Positions 11,901-23,640 of a stretch of 63,827 bases of DNA are shown piece by piece. Under the pieces are notes generated by a model. It saw only the letters and a program-made list of their open reading frames with translations. It made no database searches and was not told the DNA's origin. Each line of letters begins with the position of its first letter. Positions within the stretch are counted from its first letter, which is position 1. The DNA is from Perkinsus marinus ATCC 50983 (lineage: Eukaryota > Perkinsozoa > Perkinsida > Perkinsidae): positions 247,518-311,344 of the forward strand of contig NW_003200605.1 of NCBI RefSeq assembly GCF_000006405.1. Direction: 5' to 3'. The position numbers and the translations under genes are program-made.

Positions 11901-14900
11901 CAACCTCTGATGAGAAGGAAGTAGGAGGATCGATAGAGGTTAATGAGAGGCCCTCAGCGTTGCATAGAGAAGATTCAATGTGGCGCTCAGTGGGAACAAC
12001 GAAGCCATCGAAGGCCCGTAAGTGGACATGTTTCGTATCTTATGTAGGAGTACCTCAGGATCCGTCTTCTACTTGGCCAGAATGGTAGCAATAATGGATT
12101 TCCGAGTGCGACAAGTATTCGTCTTCAACACCATCCTGCCCATCATCTTCATCATAGTTGGCTTCCTATTATCCCACTTCCTAGAGGCTAAGGCATCACT
12201 GGTCACCTCGCCGCTCCTACCTCTGATGCCATCACATACCACTCTCGGCTCAAATACCCCTGTTTACGTACAAGGGAGTGCCTTCAATAGCAGCTCATTG
12301 GGACCATTCTTGAGATGGACTGACAACCTACCAGCAGGCGGGTAACTCCATCTGATTCCTTTCTAACCTCGTTCATGCCTCCTTCCATCTCAGTACACTC
12401 CTGGCTCGTTATGAAAGTAACGGCACACTGCAATACGACTCGAGCATTGTGTCAAGCCTCCCCATGGCGCTCTCAGCATTCACCAATTCTACTCTGTCTA
12501 TCATCGCTGGTTCCCGAAACTTCTCAGTAGGTCGCCCCCCTTGGACTGGGGCAAGCTACCTCTGTCTGTCAGGTAGCAGTGGCGAACTCCCCGCTGCCAT
12601 ACATGAAAAACTACTTGGTGGACATAACCCAGTTGCTGGTCCCGATGCTCACCATGCTTGGCTTCGTGCCTTTCGCGTATGTAGTTATCACTATCGTTTT
12701 CTGGAGGGTCGACCATATCACGACACAGCTCAAGTTCATGGGTGAGTCCTTGCCTCCCTGGGCCCATCACCCCACAGAGTCCCCTGTAGGTATGTCAGTA
12801 CGCCAGCAGTACTTTGCCTTATTCACCCATCGTTTCGTCTTCGGCTTCTTACCTTCCTTAGCAGTACTGCTCATTGCTGCTGGAGGTGTCGGCTCCGATG
12901 TGAGGTCGTTCACTGCCTTCATCCCGTCGATTTGCTCCTATTGTAGTTACTCGGTAACGGCGGACGTTGGTTGGCTTATCTGCTTCTGGTCGTTACCACC
13001 TTCCTAGCACTGATACCGGCAGCTATGATGTTGGCGCCTCTGTTCAAGTCCGGGAGGCAAGTCGCTGACTCCTTCCCCCTCATGTGGAACTGCCTTTCCA
13101 TCATCCCGTACATCATAGTGTGGATTATGAGCACCAACTCTAGCGAGAGTAGGAAGTGGCGGAAGAGTGGTATGTCTTGTCGTATTTTTTATTAAAGGTG
13201 TTCGCAATGCTGGGGCTATCTTCGGTGATGTCCTGACGATCATTCCGACACTCTCTTACCAACGAGGCACGCAGCAGCTACTCAGCTTGCAGGTCCGTTG
13301 AGATCTCCCTCATACGCAGTGTTGGAATATATGCCCGAGCTCAGAAGTTTCCTCACTAAATTTCAAAAATTTGCACACGACTTGCAGGGTAGAAAAAACA
13401 GGAATTCCTCGAGGTCACCAACACGCGTATATACTGATCACGAATTTTGCTGTTCATCATAGTTCCTCGCGAATCTCGTGGAGCAACTCACGCCCTGATT
13501 GCCTATTGATTCCTTTCCTTAGTTTATCGTTGATCGGGCATCGGGTGAGGAGGGCAGTCCGGTAGGGTGGTCCGACACGTTCAAGCCGGAGAATGGCGTG
13601 TTGACGCCCATCCTGGTCAACATAGGCGTCATCATCATCAGTAAGAATCTCTTGATTTTCCTTTTTACGACTGAGCTCCGTCACAGCTACTGCAGTGGTT
13701 TGGTATCAAACTCGAGATAAGATGTCTGCACGCATGAAAAAATATACCAAGTTGACGCCGCCGGAAAAGGCTGATCGGGCGTTCGAAGCGGAGGACCTCC
13801 GAGAGGAAGCCCTTCGAGCTGATACTATCGTCGAGGGCATTTCGGTGAGGCTCTGGTTTGTGGTTGAGGATGCTAGCAGGGAATCATCCAGGGAGCTACA
13901 ATATTCCCGGGGGAACTCATTTTGAATTTTCCACGGATGGCTAGGAACACATTATTCGAACATTTTCCCCATTGTTATCAAGCCCTGGAGACGTTATCTC
14001 TCAAGGCGAGATGGGTCTCTGGATGCTAGGTGTGGTAAGGTACGGAATTTAACGAAGATTTACCCCAAGCAGAAGAAGGCAGCGGTAGAGTCTCTCGACA
14101 TTGGCGTGGCACCAGCAGAGATAGTCGTGCTGTTGGGACCTAATGGCGCGGGCAAGACGACTACGATGAAGATGCTCACTGGAGATGAAATCCCGACTGC
14201 GGGTATGAACTTTCGTCTGGGATGCATTTTATTGATCTCTTCTTAGGTCTGATAAAACTGGGAAGACCCGAAGACTTCAAGGTGGCGCAGTCTGGGAGGT
14301 TGGACTTTGGCTCCCTTTACAGGAGACAAGTGTGTGGGTATTGCCCGCAGGTAGATGCACTCTTTCCAGAGCTCACGGTGAGTAGTGGTCTCGGGGGATG
14401 CCAACTATTGGCATCTCTCATAGTAGGTCGAAGAACATCTCAAGCTGGCTTCTACTCTCAAGGGTCTGAGGTTGAACTCTTCCGCTTCTTTCCATCAGCA
14501 ACATATGGATTCTATAGTTGCTGGTCTCGGGGTTGGTGAGTACCTGGTCACTGCATACTACGGCGTACCCTTCTTGGTCAGGCCAGCACTTTAAGACTCG
14601 ATCCGCTAAACTCTCGGGAGGGAATCGACGGAAGCTTTCCCTTGCTCTCTCTATGCTGGGTTGTCCACGTGTTATGTTCCTGGACGAGGTCACCACTGGA
14701 ATGGACCCGGCGGCTAGGCGTTCCGTTTGGGCGGTTCTAAGGTAAGACACTTCCACGTTAATCATCGTGAGCGTCGAGAATGAGAAGCCACTTAACGTCT
14801 TTCGCTGTCCGTATCGATGATTCATCGTTGTTTCAGAGGAGAGGGTAGCCGTCCAGCTATTCTCATGTCAACTCATTATATGGATGAGGCATCAGCCTTA

Positions 14901-15327
14901 TCAACACGTGTAGGCATCATGATCAACGGAGAAATGCGTGTCATTGGAAACGTCAATGAGCTGACCAACAGGTATCAGTATTCGCCCAAAACGAGTTAGT
15001 GTGCTCTATTGCTACTCTCTGTGCAGATTCAGCCGGGCGATATCGATAGAAGCATCTTTGTCGGAGGGCTTCTCGGCATCTTTCCTTGCTGATAGTCTCA
15101 GCCGGGCACTTGGCATCACCGGCGTGGTCGTAGTTGAAGACTTCAATTCTTCGGTGACTCTCCGGGTCCCTCTGTGTGAAGATTTGACCCCGACACAGCA
15201 GATAGCGGAGCTGTTCCGAATCATGGAGGGGGGTTTGAAGACAACCTGTGGAGTTGTATATTATAATACCTTCCCTATGAGCCTCGAGCAGATATTCATC
15301 GATCTTGTACGTGAACAGAGAGCGTAA
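8916..15327 (+). CDS. ABCA-type full ABC transporter (TMD-NBD-TMD-NBD)
   Basis: Exons I could place in phase are 8916-9020, 9065-9174, 9221-9360, 9404-10912, 11294-11638, 11691-12017, 12059-12341, 12394-12526, 12573-12741, 12790-12899, 12947-13148, 13198-13292, 13523-13640, 13687-13844 and 14040-14202, with more to the stop. ABCA proteins move lipids across membranes. The order is one N-terminal helix, a large extracytosolic loop, a helix bundle, then NBD1 (Walker [11 protein letters not shown]-loop QQDILF, signature [10 protein letters not shown], Walker [18 protein letters not shown]). The second helix bundle follows, then NBD2 ([53 protein letters not shown]). The C-end [11 protein letters not shown] is the usual ABCA close. 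A 15-base micro-exon at 13463-13477 is possible but unproven. Introns 10913-11293 and 13293-13522 are long and hold dispersed-repeat copies. Confidence 0.9.
10952..11050 (+). repeat. dispersed ~110-bp repeat, copy B (ABCA intron)
   Basis: Contains TGTGTCGGAATATATGTTAG, CTCAGCTGAGATCAG and ACGAATTCGGGTAGAAGTG in the same order as copy A. It lies inside intron 10913-11293, the longest in this gene, and the middle block is diverged. Confidence 0.7.
13319..13362 (+). repeat. dispersed ~110-b repeat, partial copy C (ABCA intron)
   Basis: A truncated copy that keeps GTGTTGGAATATATG, GAGCTCAGAAGTTTCCTCAC and TAAATT. It sits in the intron after 13292. The distal AATTCGGGTAG block is missing. Confidence 0.6.
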
Positions 15328-16331
15328 ATCAGTTGGCCACTCCTACACTCAAATGCAGATGTGTTAAAGAGAGCACGGTTTCCACGGTGTCTCATATCAA
15401 GTCCTTTTACATGCCAATAATTGCCTTTTTCTTGGACTCAATCAAAGTTGAGGAGATTAGTTCAACCCTGATAGTTTTTTCCCGCTACTTGTCCATATTG
15501 GTTATTCTCTTAATTTGATAGTGTTGAGTTGTTAGTGGCCTGCGACTATTCATTTCGAGCAGCAGCGTCCGAATACATCGGCTCCAATCTGAAATCATCC
15601 TCTACCCTCGGGACGCCCCTGATTAGATACTGTGCTCAAAGAACAGTGATACGGCCTTCGATCCTATAATTTCAGGAAGAAACTTTTGTCAATTCCATTA
15701 TTAGTAGTCGAGTTCAGAGTTCGCTGCAGTGTCGAAGTAGGATAATCAATGGAATCAACCCCGCTAGACTGCACGCTCGGAATTGCCCATCAGGGTTGGT
15801 CCAAAATAAGATAATGACCACTTGATACAATTTAGTAGTCGTATAACTTCACGCTCCAACGGCTTCAGCTGCTGAAGTTCAGCAGGGATACATCTGTATC
15901 GATAACCCGTTATGTCAATCACAGCCGTTCCTGAAATATAAGTTCGGATGTTGGAAGGAGGAATATAAGTTGGAAGGATGTATTTTCCACATCTCCTACG
16001 CACAGCGAAGATTTCCCTTTTCATAAACCCAACGTGGTGCATCTAGGCATGTAATTCTACCTAGACAACGTTTAGAAGCACAGTGTACTAGCGAGATTTA
16101 GTTCACTCCTCAGTAGTCTGTATAGTCAACTATTCCTTTACATACTGCTAGTGTAATACTGTGACGGTAATCCTGTTATTAGTATACACTGGGGTCCAAT
16201 GATTGCCAGTCTTTTCAACTGTATGACACTATGAAATACAACCAAGATTTGACTGAGGCAGAAAATGTAAACACAATTTCATCTCATGCGGCAGTGATGG
16301 TATTTCAACTAATGTGACAAGGACGTGTTCA
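15328..16331. other. intergenic, no gene seen
   Basis: About 1 kb of moderately AT-rich DNA between the transporter stop and the ankyrin gene stop, i.e. a convergent 3'-to-3' gap. The 92-codon minus frame at 15764-16042 has no recognisable features. Confidence 0.5.
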
Positions 16332-17703
16332 TCATGGCTGCCCACTGGCATGCTCGAGCACTTCCAAAACCGAAGAGTGGCCGCTCTCACGCGCAACGTC
16401 CAGTGGTGTCTTGCCAGTCTGAAGGGAAGCAGTCGGTCATAGTCCGTCAAACCTCATCGTATATAGGGTTATACTGCATCAGCTGCTAATGGGTCACCAC
16501 TGCGAGTTAGAAGATATGATACCTAGTAGGATCAGAAGGGGGGACCACAAAGACTCTCCACCACTACTATGTCGGCGCGGCCCTCCTGAGCCGCCCAGTG
16601 CAGTGCCGTCCAACCATCAGCCCACCTCAAGGCCTGCCATCCATGGGCATCTACTGCTCTCAACGCCTCTGCGAATCTGTAATGCTAAAAAGCAACCGCT
16701 CGCTCGACGTGGTGTCCCTTACTGCTCAGGAACATCTCTATAAACACTTTCTCCATTGCTCTCATCTAACGCGTGGGCTTCTCTGTGACGATCGAATAAT
16801 TGTACTATCTTCCTGTTACCAACATTCCTAGCGACTTCGACTGGGGTTCTTCCTCTCTGATGAGAGGGTCGTAATCGATACCACTCCTTCTACGCATTCT
16901 ACATTGTCGGGGGCATTCGGGTCCGCCCCCTTGTACAGGAGGTACTGACATATCCGATAATGGTTCTTCTGGGCAGCCCAGTGCTAATGACCAGTAAGGC
17001 TTTCTATCACGCGCTGGGCTCACCAGAGCAGTCCAACCCTCGCTCCACTTGAGGGTTCGGTAACCGTGCTTTTCAACAGCGTGAAGGGCTCGATGATAGA
17101 CCTCTGGGATATCTAGCCCAGAGGGGCTCGATCTTGTATGAGGCAAATAAGAGCTCACTGTTCAGATTTAGATCAGACACGGTCGTGGGGGCCGCCGGCC
17201 ATCTAGCCGATACGTGAGGGTCCTCTTCTGGGCGTGCGGAGCCGTACATAGCGGCGGCCTCCTCGCTTAATTCCGTAGCTCTAGCGGTTGCGAATGCTGA
17301 GCTGGTAGGGTCGGCCCTACTGAGATGGTCCGGAGAAGCAAGCTCATCTAGTATCTACCAGACGGCCAGAGCTAAACAGCATCAAACGCGAGCTTCCTCA
17401 CCGACGCCGGGGAGTCATCGCGATAGATGATTCCATCAAAGGTGGCAGCCGATCGAGGATCCGAATTGCTGCGGAGATGGGAGGCAGCAGCATGCTGGGC
17501 CTCGAGGATCTCCTCCTGTTGCCGCAACGCCTTCAAACTGGACACTGTCTTCAAGGAGTCTGCCCATTAGAGCATCATCAAGAGGTCCGATAGGGGTTAA
17601 CACCTCTCGGCCCACTACTGAGGTGGGGTACTGTCATTGCTGTGTCCACCCTCTGCATGTGCTCATAGTCATGTTCAAATTGTGGGTCTGCAATGACGGT
17701 CAT
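16332..17703 (-). CDS. ankyrin-repeat protein with N-terminal coiled coil
   Basis: A multi-exon minus-strand gene. The likely start is ATG at 17703, giving MTVIADPQFEHDYEHM. A charged region follows (17554-17372, LKALRQQEEILEAQHAAASH) that looks coiled-coil. Then come ankyrin units: ALHAVEKHGYRTLKW, EGWTALHWAAQKNHYRICQ (split by a 45-base intron near 17000) and YLLYKGADPNAPD, a second EALRAVDAHGWQALRW-ADGWTALHWAAQEGRADIV unit (about 16690-16560), and a last TGKTPLDVARESGHSSVLEVLEHASGQP unit ending at TGA 16334-16332. Ankyrin arrays are protein-binding scaffolds and no partner can be named. The two internal units share an unusual RTLKWSEGWTALHWAA layout, suggesting duplication. The exon chain is approximate and the stop is the best-fixed point. 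Confidence 0.65.
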
Positions 17704-17759
17704 TGAGTCAACATCGTTGAGACCAGCTCCTGGAGGTTCCCAGGATGCTGGCAGCGCAC

Positions 17760-18003
17760 TATGAAGGATGCGCTACACTCGGAAATTTTCATGCTCCCGA
17801 TCGGCTGTGAAAAAAATGTTCACATGGAATTCTTAAAATACCACCAATATTGAATTGATAGTGGAAAATTTACACCACAGAAATATTTTCTGCACTTTTA
17901 TGATGAAAGTGCGAAAATTTTTTTTCCAAGTGCGCGACTTGGATCTATGCATAATCAAATATAGAGAACTCAATGAAAAGGGAACTAGCTTCAACCTGCA
18001 CCC
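17760..18003. other. AT-rich intergenic stretch
   Basis: About 240 bases with runs such as AAATTTTTTTTCC and clearly higher AT than its surroundings. No gene is seen. It lies between two minus-strand genes, so it probably holds the ankyrin gene's promoter and the 3' end of the upstream gene. Confidence 0.5.
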
Positions 18004-19338
18004 CTATTTGCGCGTTTCTACATAGCGCGCACTGTACCTGCGGGTGCTTTCGTAGATGACACCACCGAAGCGGCAGATTTCGACAGAAACTGCCTTTCCG
18101 ACTGTAATGCCGCCGCGGTAAAGCTGTCGGCTCTCTCGTATTCGGGTTCCGAGGTCGGATCCGTCCACTGTGAGCCTGGGCACGATCTCGCTACCGCTAC
18201 AGCTTTCCACTCCTCCCCTTACGAGTGTCCTTCCCTATGTTCCTTTCCTGTTTCTGATGCTCCATCACGTATTGTCTAGCAGGGAGGGCCGCTGGCACCT
18301 ATCCAAGCGAGGCCACAATGGACACTCGAGTCGAAGGCATTTCACGGTATTCGCTGATGATGAGAAGGGCCCTCGGTGCGCTGGGGACCGGCGTGCTGAG
18401 GAGGTCGGTCGCTCGGGTGAGGCTTCCCACTGGATACGAAGAGATGCCCATCAGGGCGACATCCAAGACCCCACCCGTTGGTCGTGAGCAGAGGCCCGTT
18501 GCTTCTCCGGTGTTAGTCGGGGGTCCTCCTCTGCTGCCCCTCTAGTTGGCGGGGGTAAGGAGGGCGTAGTAGAAGGGATCGACCGATGACTACCCTCGAG
18601 TGAGCCAGAAGGAGGGGGCATCCTGAAAGACGGGATGACCAACTGGGGAGAGGCGGGAGTTTCCGACATCCTGACGCCACTGGTTGGACTTGAATAATCG
18701 TTTCTGTTGGGTGATACCGGGGAGATACCTGGAGGTCTGCAACACCAACGAGTGCGGGCTAGGCATCACTACCGTCACGAGGCCCCAAGCCGAGGAGATG
18801 TGTGAGCTGTCTCCGCAACTCCTCAGCCTCAGCGATGGTGGCTTCTACTTCTATGTGGTGCGCGTTAACCTGGGGGTTGTCAACACAATTCGACGGAGCG
18901 ACGTAGGACCCACTTTAGCGTGCATGTCACCAACAGCTCCTGGAGGAATGCCCGGTACCGCTGAGCTAGCCATTGCAGGAGGGAAGGCACCGGGCGGCAA
19001 CCCTAGCAGGTTGGTAGTTGGCCGTAGGGGGCCGCTGCCCATCTAATCAGCAGGGGCATGACCCAATACCGAGAGGCTCCTCGTCGTCACCAGTGAGCCT
19101 GTTGGTGATGGAGGCAGACCCAGCTGGTGGGAAGGAGGGGGAAGTAGCTGAGCAGTCGTGAGGGGGGAGGGCGGTGGGAGGCATCCCCCTGTGACCTGTC
19201 AAGGAAGTCGATAAACCTCTTGTCTAGGAGCTGGGCTACACTCGGCGATGAGAGATAGAAGTTATAGCGGCGAGTATCCAAGGAGAAGGGGAAGAGTTGC
19301 CCAGCCTGTTGTGGTGGGAAGGGGCCTCCACTGAGCAT
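18004..19338 (-). CDS. hypothetical Pro-rich multi-exon protein (uncertain)
   Basis: A chain of minus-strand open segments reads like one split gene. 19338-19087 begins MLSGGPFPPQQAGQLFPF and includes SVAQLLDKRFIDFLDRS. 19042-18851 is Pro/Gly-rich (GLPPGAFPPAMASSAVPGIP). Around 18870-18770 there is a helical EVEATIAEAEELRRQLTHLL, 18669-18451 is Pro/Ser-rich, and 18210-18004 ends RRYSARYVETRK. I could not fix all splice sites and recognise no domain. The composition suggests a disordered scaffold-type protein with one short coiled coil. It could also be two genes. Confidence 0.35.
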
Positions 19339-19476
19339 TATGCACCTACCCGGAGGACCGCGAGGGGTAATCTGACAGTATCAACTCAACGACGACAACG
19401 AGATGGGCTTGAAAAAGTATAGTAATGCTACTCATGCCTGAGCAGTAGGAACGGAAACGCTAGCTCCTCGAACTAC

Positions 19477-20220
19477 TCACATGGGAGAGCCTTGGAGCCG
19501 ATCGTGTAACCGCACTAGGAACTTCATGCGGATCACTTCCTTCCTCACGGATTCCCAGTCATGGGCCTCATCGCAGAGTTCCACTAGACGTGCCTCACAT
19601 GCTTTCAACCGTTCATCGTTCTCTCGACTGAGCCTCTCCAGCTCGGCTCTATCCCCATCGGCATCATCAACCTCCTCATTGTACTGAAACATTTCCACCA
19701 ACACCTCCGGGTCCGGCCTGCCCTCCTCCCCCTCGGTATCAACATCAATACTGGCGTGCAGTTGCAGTAAGTGGACGGCTCTCTTCAATGGTGACCTCAA
19801 CACGTTGATCGCGTCGTTCACTAGGGCTGAATGGGCTGCCGCAGTGTCGGTGTCAGCTCCCTCTACACTCGCCACCTTATCCGGATGGAGTCTTTTCTGC
19901 CACTTCCGGTAGCTCTGCTCGGCCACAGTCGTATCCAAATCGAACTTATGCGGTTGGTCCAATAAAGCGAAGTAGTCCACTGGGCAAGCGTTGGGCTTGG
20001 GGGGTTGCAGGGAGTCGCAGGAGGGGCAAAAGGGGGAGAAGGAGGCCCCAACAAAATGGCACTTTGGGCAGTCGAGACAAGGCGTGTAGTCCTTCGACTT
20101 GGTAGAGGAGCACGCGGGACAATCTTTGGGTATCGTCCACTGAGTATTAAACCATCTACAATGTTGAGGGAAGCGCGGCAAACGGAGGGAGGTGACGAAG
20201 GGATGGTATGGGGATAACAT
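19477..20220 (-). CDS. HSCB: HscB/Jac1 J-domain co-chaperone of Fe-S cluster assembly
   Basis: An intronless frame of 247 codons. HscB (Jac1) recruits an Hsp70 to the ISCU scaffold and stimulates Fe-S cluster transfer in mitochondria. The first about 30 residues are basic and hydrophobic, as in a transit peptide. Residues about 34-76 hold paired cysteines (CPAC, CLDCPKC, CPSC), the zinc-binding N-domain of animal and protist HSCB. The J domain follows from DYFALLDQP with the required HPDK motif (RLHPDKVAS) near residue 113. The C-terminal helical domain (VLVEMFQYNEEVDDADGD to WESVRKEVIRMKFLVRL) is the usual ISCU-binding three-helix bundle. The length is normal. It is the third mitochondria-linked gene type in the window besides hslU. 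Confidence 0.9.
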   Translation of the reverse strand: MLSPYHPFVTSLRLPRFPQHCRWFNTQWTIPKDCPACSSTKSKDYTPCLDCPKCHFVGASFSPFCPSCDSLQPPKPNACPVDYFALLDQPHKFDLDTTVAEQSYRKWQKRLHPDKVASVEGADTDTAAAHSALVNDAINVLRSPLKRAVHLLQLHASIDVDTEGEEGRPDPEVLVEMFQYNEEVDDADGDRAELERLSRENDERLKACEARLVELCDEAHDWESVRKEVIRMKFLVRLHDRLQGSPM

Positions 20221-21363
20221 GAGGAAGGCTGAAAGCAGCTAATACAGACCTAATATATGATAACTCAGCACTATATCAAAACCTTGTTGGAATTTCAGCA
20301 TTAAACACTACTTTATTACTAGCGTAAAATGATAAATTTTCCAATTTTTCCAGCGCCCCTTAGAAATGGAAAATTAGAACGCAACAGGAGGAAAGTGTCG
20401 AGACGGTCCGGATGATCATGAACATGGTGAACCCATCGGCAACAGCGACGGGAGCCGTGTATATGTCGGAAAAAGGTGTCCGGCTAGCAGGCCGGTGAGG
20501 GATGGTAAGCCCTGCGTACTAGGCGGAGCCATAAATATTTCATAAGTGGAAAAACAATGTACTTGTAACAGTCGGAATAAACCTAACGATGCGTAACAGA
20601 CTAAAACTGATGCTACTGCCGCAAATGAAGAGCACACGCGAAATAATGTCCACCAGGGGAGGGTCCTCATCTACGTGAGTTACCCTCGGGAGGAAGACAT
20701 TTCTTCAAAGCATAGTTTCGGAAATAATGTTAATAACAGCTATAGTGAGAAGAAAGGAAAAATGCAACTCTAGTATGAGGAATTGTCACCTAACCCGGCA
20801 GCTATAGAAGAATGCGTTTCTACCTAAAGGGCGACTGGCACGATAGAGACACTGTAAGGGCCCAACCCGAATAATGGTCACTCCACCCCCAGGCAATGGT
20901 CAACCATCATCATAGCCGTCGACAGGCACTGCTCCTCAGCGTGTGTGCTCGCCTGTCCATCAGCTCGGCAGGCCTCCTCCTCCTGACTGCTACTCCTAAG
21001 ACCTACTGTGGTGGGCAGCCTAGGTCATCCACTCTACCTGTCCGTACCATCGTGTGATACCACATCTTCATCACTTGAGGGAGCCACAAGGATACCTGAC
21101 GCTCGAATGGTCAGGGGTGTAGCAGTAACCAGCCGATCCCACTTCCCGGTTCGAGGAGCACCTTAGGCGTGGGGAAGACCCCGTTGTTCTTCGGGAGGAA
21201 GGCCCTGACCATCACCCCGACACTATGGGAGGCAGTAGTGGCACCCACGTCGGTGATTGAGGAACGATCTCTGTCGAGTCAGGGGTCGGCTTCAACTGCA
21301 GGGCCGGGGGAGGCTCTCGTACCGACTCTAACATACACACTATCAGTGACCTCGGAAATGGTA
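20221..21363. other. intergenic, no gene seen
   Basis: About 1.1 kb between the hscB start and the apparent end of the Mei2-like gene. It contains an AT-rich block (20240-20360) and several short unconvincing frames. The hscB promoter should be here, and the Mei2-like 3' exons could extend into it. Confidence 0.4.
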
Positions 21364-22960
21364 TTAACTCGAGCGCTCCACAATTGGACAGCTCGGCGGG
21401 GCTGCGCCATCATCGCCAGCCATAGGCGGTAGTGAGCCTGTGTCCTCGAGTTGTGGTGATGATAGTGGCAGAGTCACAGCGACCAAGGGACGGTAGCTAC
21501 GAGGAGGGCAAAGTGTGGTATACGCCAACGTGAGATCACCATGCCGGAAGCTGCTGGGCTGCCCCTCGAGAAAGGCTGTTGAGTATAGCTGAGAGTCCGT
21601 GACACCTCGCGTATCTTTCAAGATACAAAATGGGTCCACTGACGTCCATGGGAGGAATCGTACGATATCCTCGCTGGACGCTGCTCCTTGGCAGTGCTGC
21701 GCAACCACCATCTACCTGAGTATGGCTTGTCGGGAGTATCCTCATGTGTAGTTGACCTTCGAATATGCCGTAGAGGGGTTCGATCATCACCGCTTCCTTC
21801 ACGTTGACGAAGACGTATGTACTGGACTCCTTCTGACGCACGTCATACGGCATGTAGACGTAATCGATCATATAAACGTCGTAACCCGCAATGTGAATAG
21901 CCTGATAGCATCATCTCAGAAGAGTGATGGTAGTATTGGAAGGCCAGTACCTCTACTAGTTCAGCGAACAACATCGGCTGGGTATAGTTTCGCGGTACAT
22001 TGCGTATCATGACAGCTGTACGGTTGTCCAATCCTAGCTCCACCTGCCTCTACTGGTACCCAGACAGAGAGGTGATGAGGAGGATCTACCTTATGGAGGT
22101 CTATCTCAAGATGGCCCCGGCCGTCCTCGTACGAGGGGCTACGACGCCTGCCATCAACGGAAGAGCGCGTAATGGCGAAACGAGGTCGCCAGGGTTTACC
22201 TCTGACCGAAGTTGCCAACACCTTCTAGATCTCCCGGCTCGACAGTTCTGAAACCATACCGGGAGTATCTAAGGCCACAGCTGAGCTGGCCTGAGATGCT
22301 CGCAGCTACTACTACAGCGCGAGCGCCCAGCTGTAGGTGTCTGGCAGACACGTCGAGGTTGGCGTGATCGGGCTGTGGTGATTCAATGCTTTTCGCATTC
22401 GAGCTGCGGAACGCATATCGTAAAATTCGACAGTATATCTGACTTTGATTTTGCACGGGGGAGTTGACGGGCCCAACCTGGGTGGTGAGTACGATGCGAC
22501 GGCAGAGAGAACTGAACCCTCAGATCGATGCCGCAGTAGTAAAGGTTGTTGATGGACTGATAATGGGCCATCCTCTTCTACGTGACTGGGTAGAGACTTC
22601 GACACTGTACGCACGTCGCCGTACTAAGGACACGAATAGGCCGAGGTGTGGTATGACTGGGAAGATGTACGTATTGGGAAGCTGATCGAAGTCGAGCTAG
22701 AAGGATCTGTTCCGACTCCGCCTTGTACTCCCTCAGTACAGACTCTGGAGGGACGACCACCCGTAGGTGGGCTGAGTGCAGCAACGTTGGAGTTTATATT
22801 GGAAATTTTTAGCCTACTAGCTCACCTGATGGGTCCGCGACAACCTCCACGGCCTTCACGTTGAGTCCAGCCTCAGAGGAGCTCTTATAAACATGTTTCT
22901 CCAGTTCTGGCACCAGTCGTAGATCGTACAAGCCAACCCTGATACCGCTATAGTAGCATA
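21364..22960 (-). CDS. Mei2-like RNA-binding protein (RRM_2 domain)
   Basis: A minus-strand, multi-exon gene. The key evidence is a Mei2-type C-terminal RRM: NRTAVMIRNVPRNYTQ-PMLFAELVE, a 49-base GT-AG intron (21950-21902), then YDVYMIDYVYMPYDVRQKES, STYVFVNVKEAVMIEPLYGI and FEGQ. This matches the RRM_2 pattern (MIRNIPNKYTQ...YDFxYLPxD...GYAFINF). Upstream exons include KVRYTVEFYDMRSAARMRKAL (about 22450-22380), resembling the RNP1 part of a second RRM, and LRLVPELEKHVYKSSSEAG, NVKAVEVVADP (about 22930-22840). Mei2-like proteins bind RNA and control meiosis or differentiation in fungi and plants. The N-terminus (perhaps to 23223) and the C-terminal tail to 21364 are unresolved. Confidence 0.7.
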
Positions 22961-23404
22961 GCGCACAGTATGAACCTTACTTTACAGCGCCCCCTGTGGT
23001 GGCTGCATCGATGGTGCATATCTCACTGAGTAAGGGTTGTAGCAGAGCAGCTACTCGAGTGAGGCAAACCTCGGCTTCGTGGAAGAGTATCCTGAGTTGG
23101 CCTGAAGGGGGAGAGGGGGAGAGGTAGGGAAGAGCGGTGGGGACCTAACCTGAAGCCAGCAGGCACGTGTTCAAGACGGGAGGTATGATGGGTTGAGAAC
23201 ACCTCAGCCCCTGAGTAGAACATCTACTGTAATCGGACATGTGAGAAGACGCTATGGCGGTCTACGAAGTGCGCAAGGAGTGGTACTACTAGGCGTAACT
23301 AAATGCACATTATTATCAGCAGAACGGTGAATTGATCAGAACGCCATACAGTCGACGACACTCGGTCAGAGTGCCGCCGACTAGTCAACAGAGCATGTCA
23401 GGGT

Positions 23405-23494
23405 AGCCGCAGAGAGGTAGCAGGAGAAATTGGTTCGACACTTGGAATCTTGCAGTTCCTCATCATTGCGAGGTTCGATCCCGGCACGCTGCAT
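23405..23494 (+). repeat. tRNA-like element 5
   Basis: The plus strand has GGTAGCAGGAGAAATTGGTTCG (A-box-like region, 23417-23438) and, about 32 bases later, AGGTTCGATCCCGGC, an intact B box. It lies about 150 bases upstream of the DCP1 start. Confidence 0.4.
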
Positions 23495-23640
23495 TTTTCT
23501 GAGACGTGCACCCGCTTTGTGATTCCTAGGTCGACAATGCACCCTCATTCGGCTGTTGTTGTTACTGCCGTCTGGACCTCCCGGCAGCCTTCCCTGCATT
23601 TCTGGATCCACTTTGAAGTCCTTCCTCCATTATCATTGTG

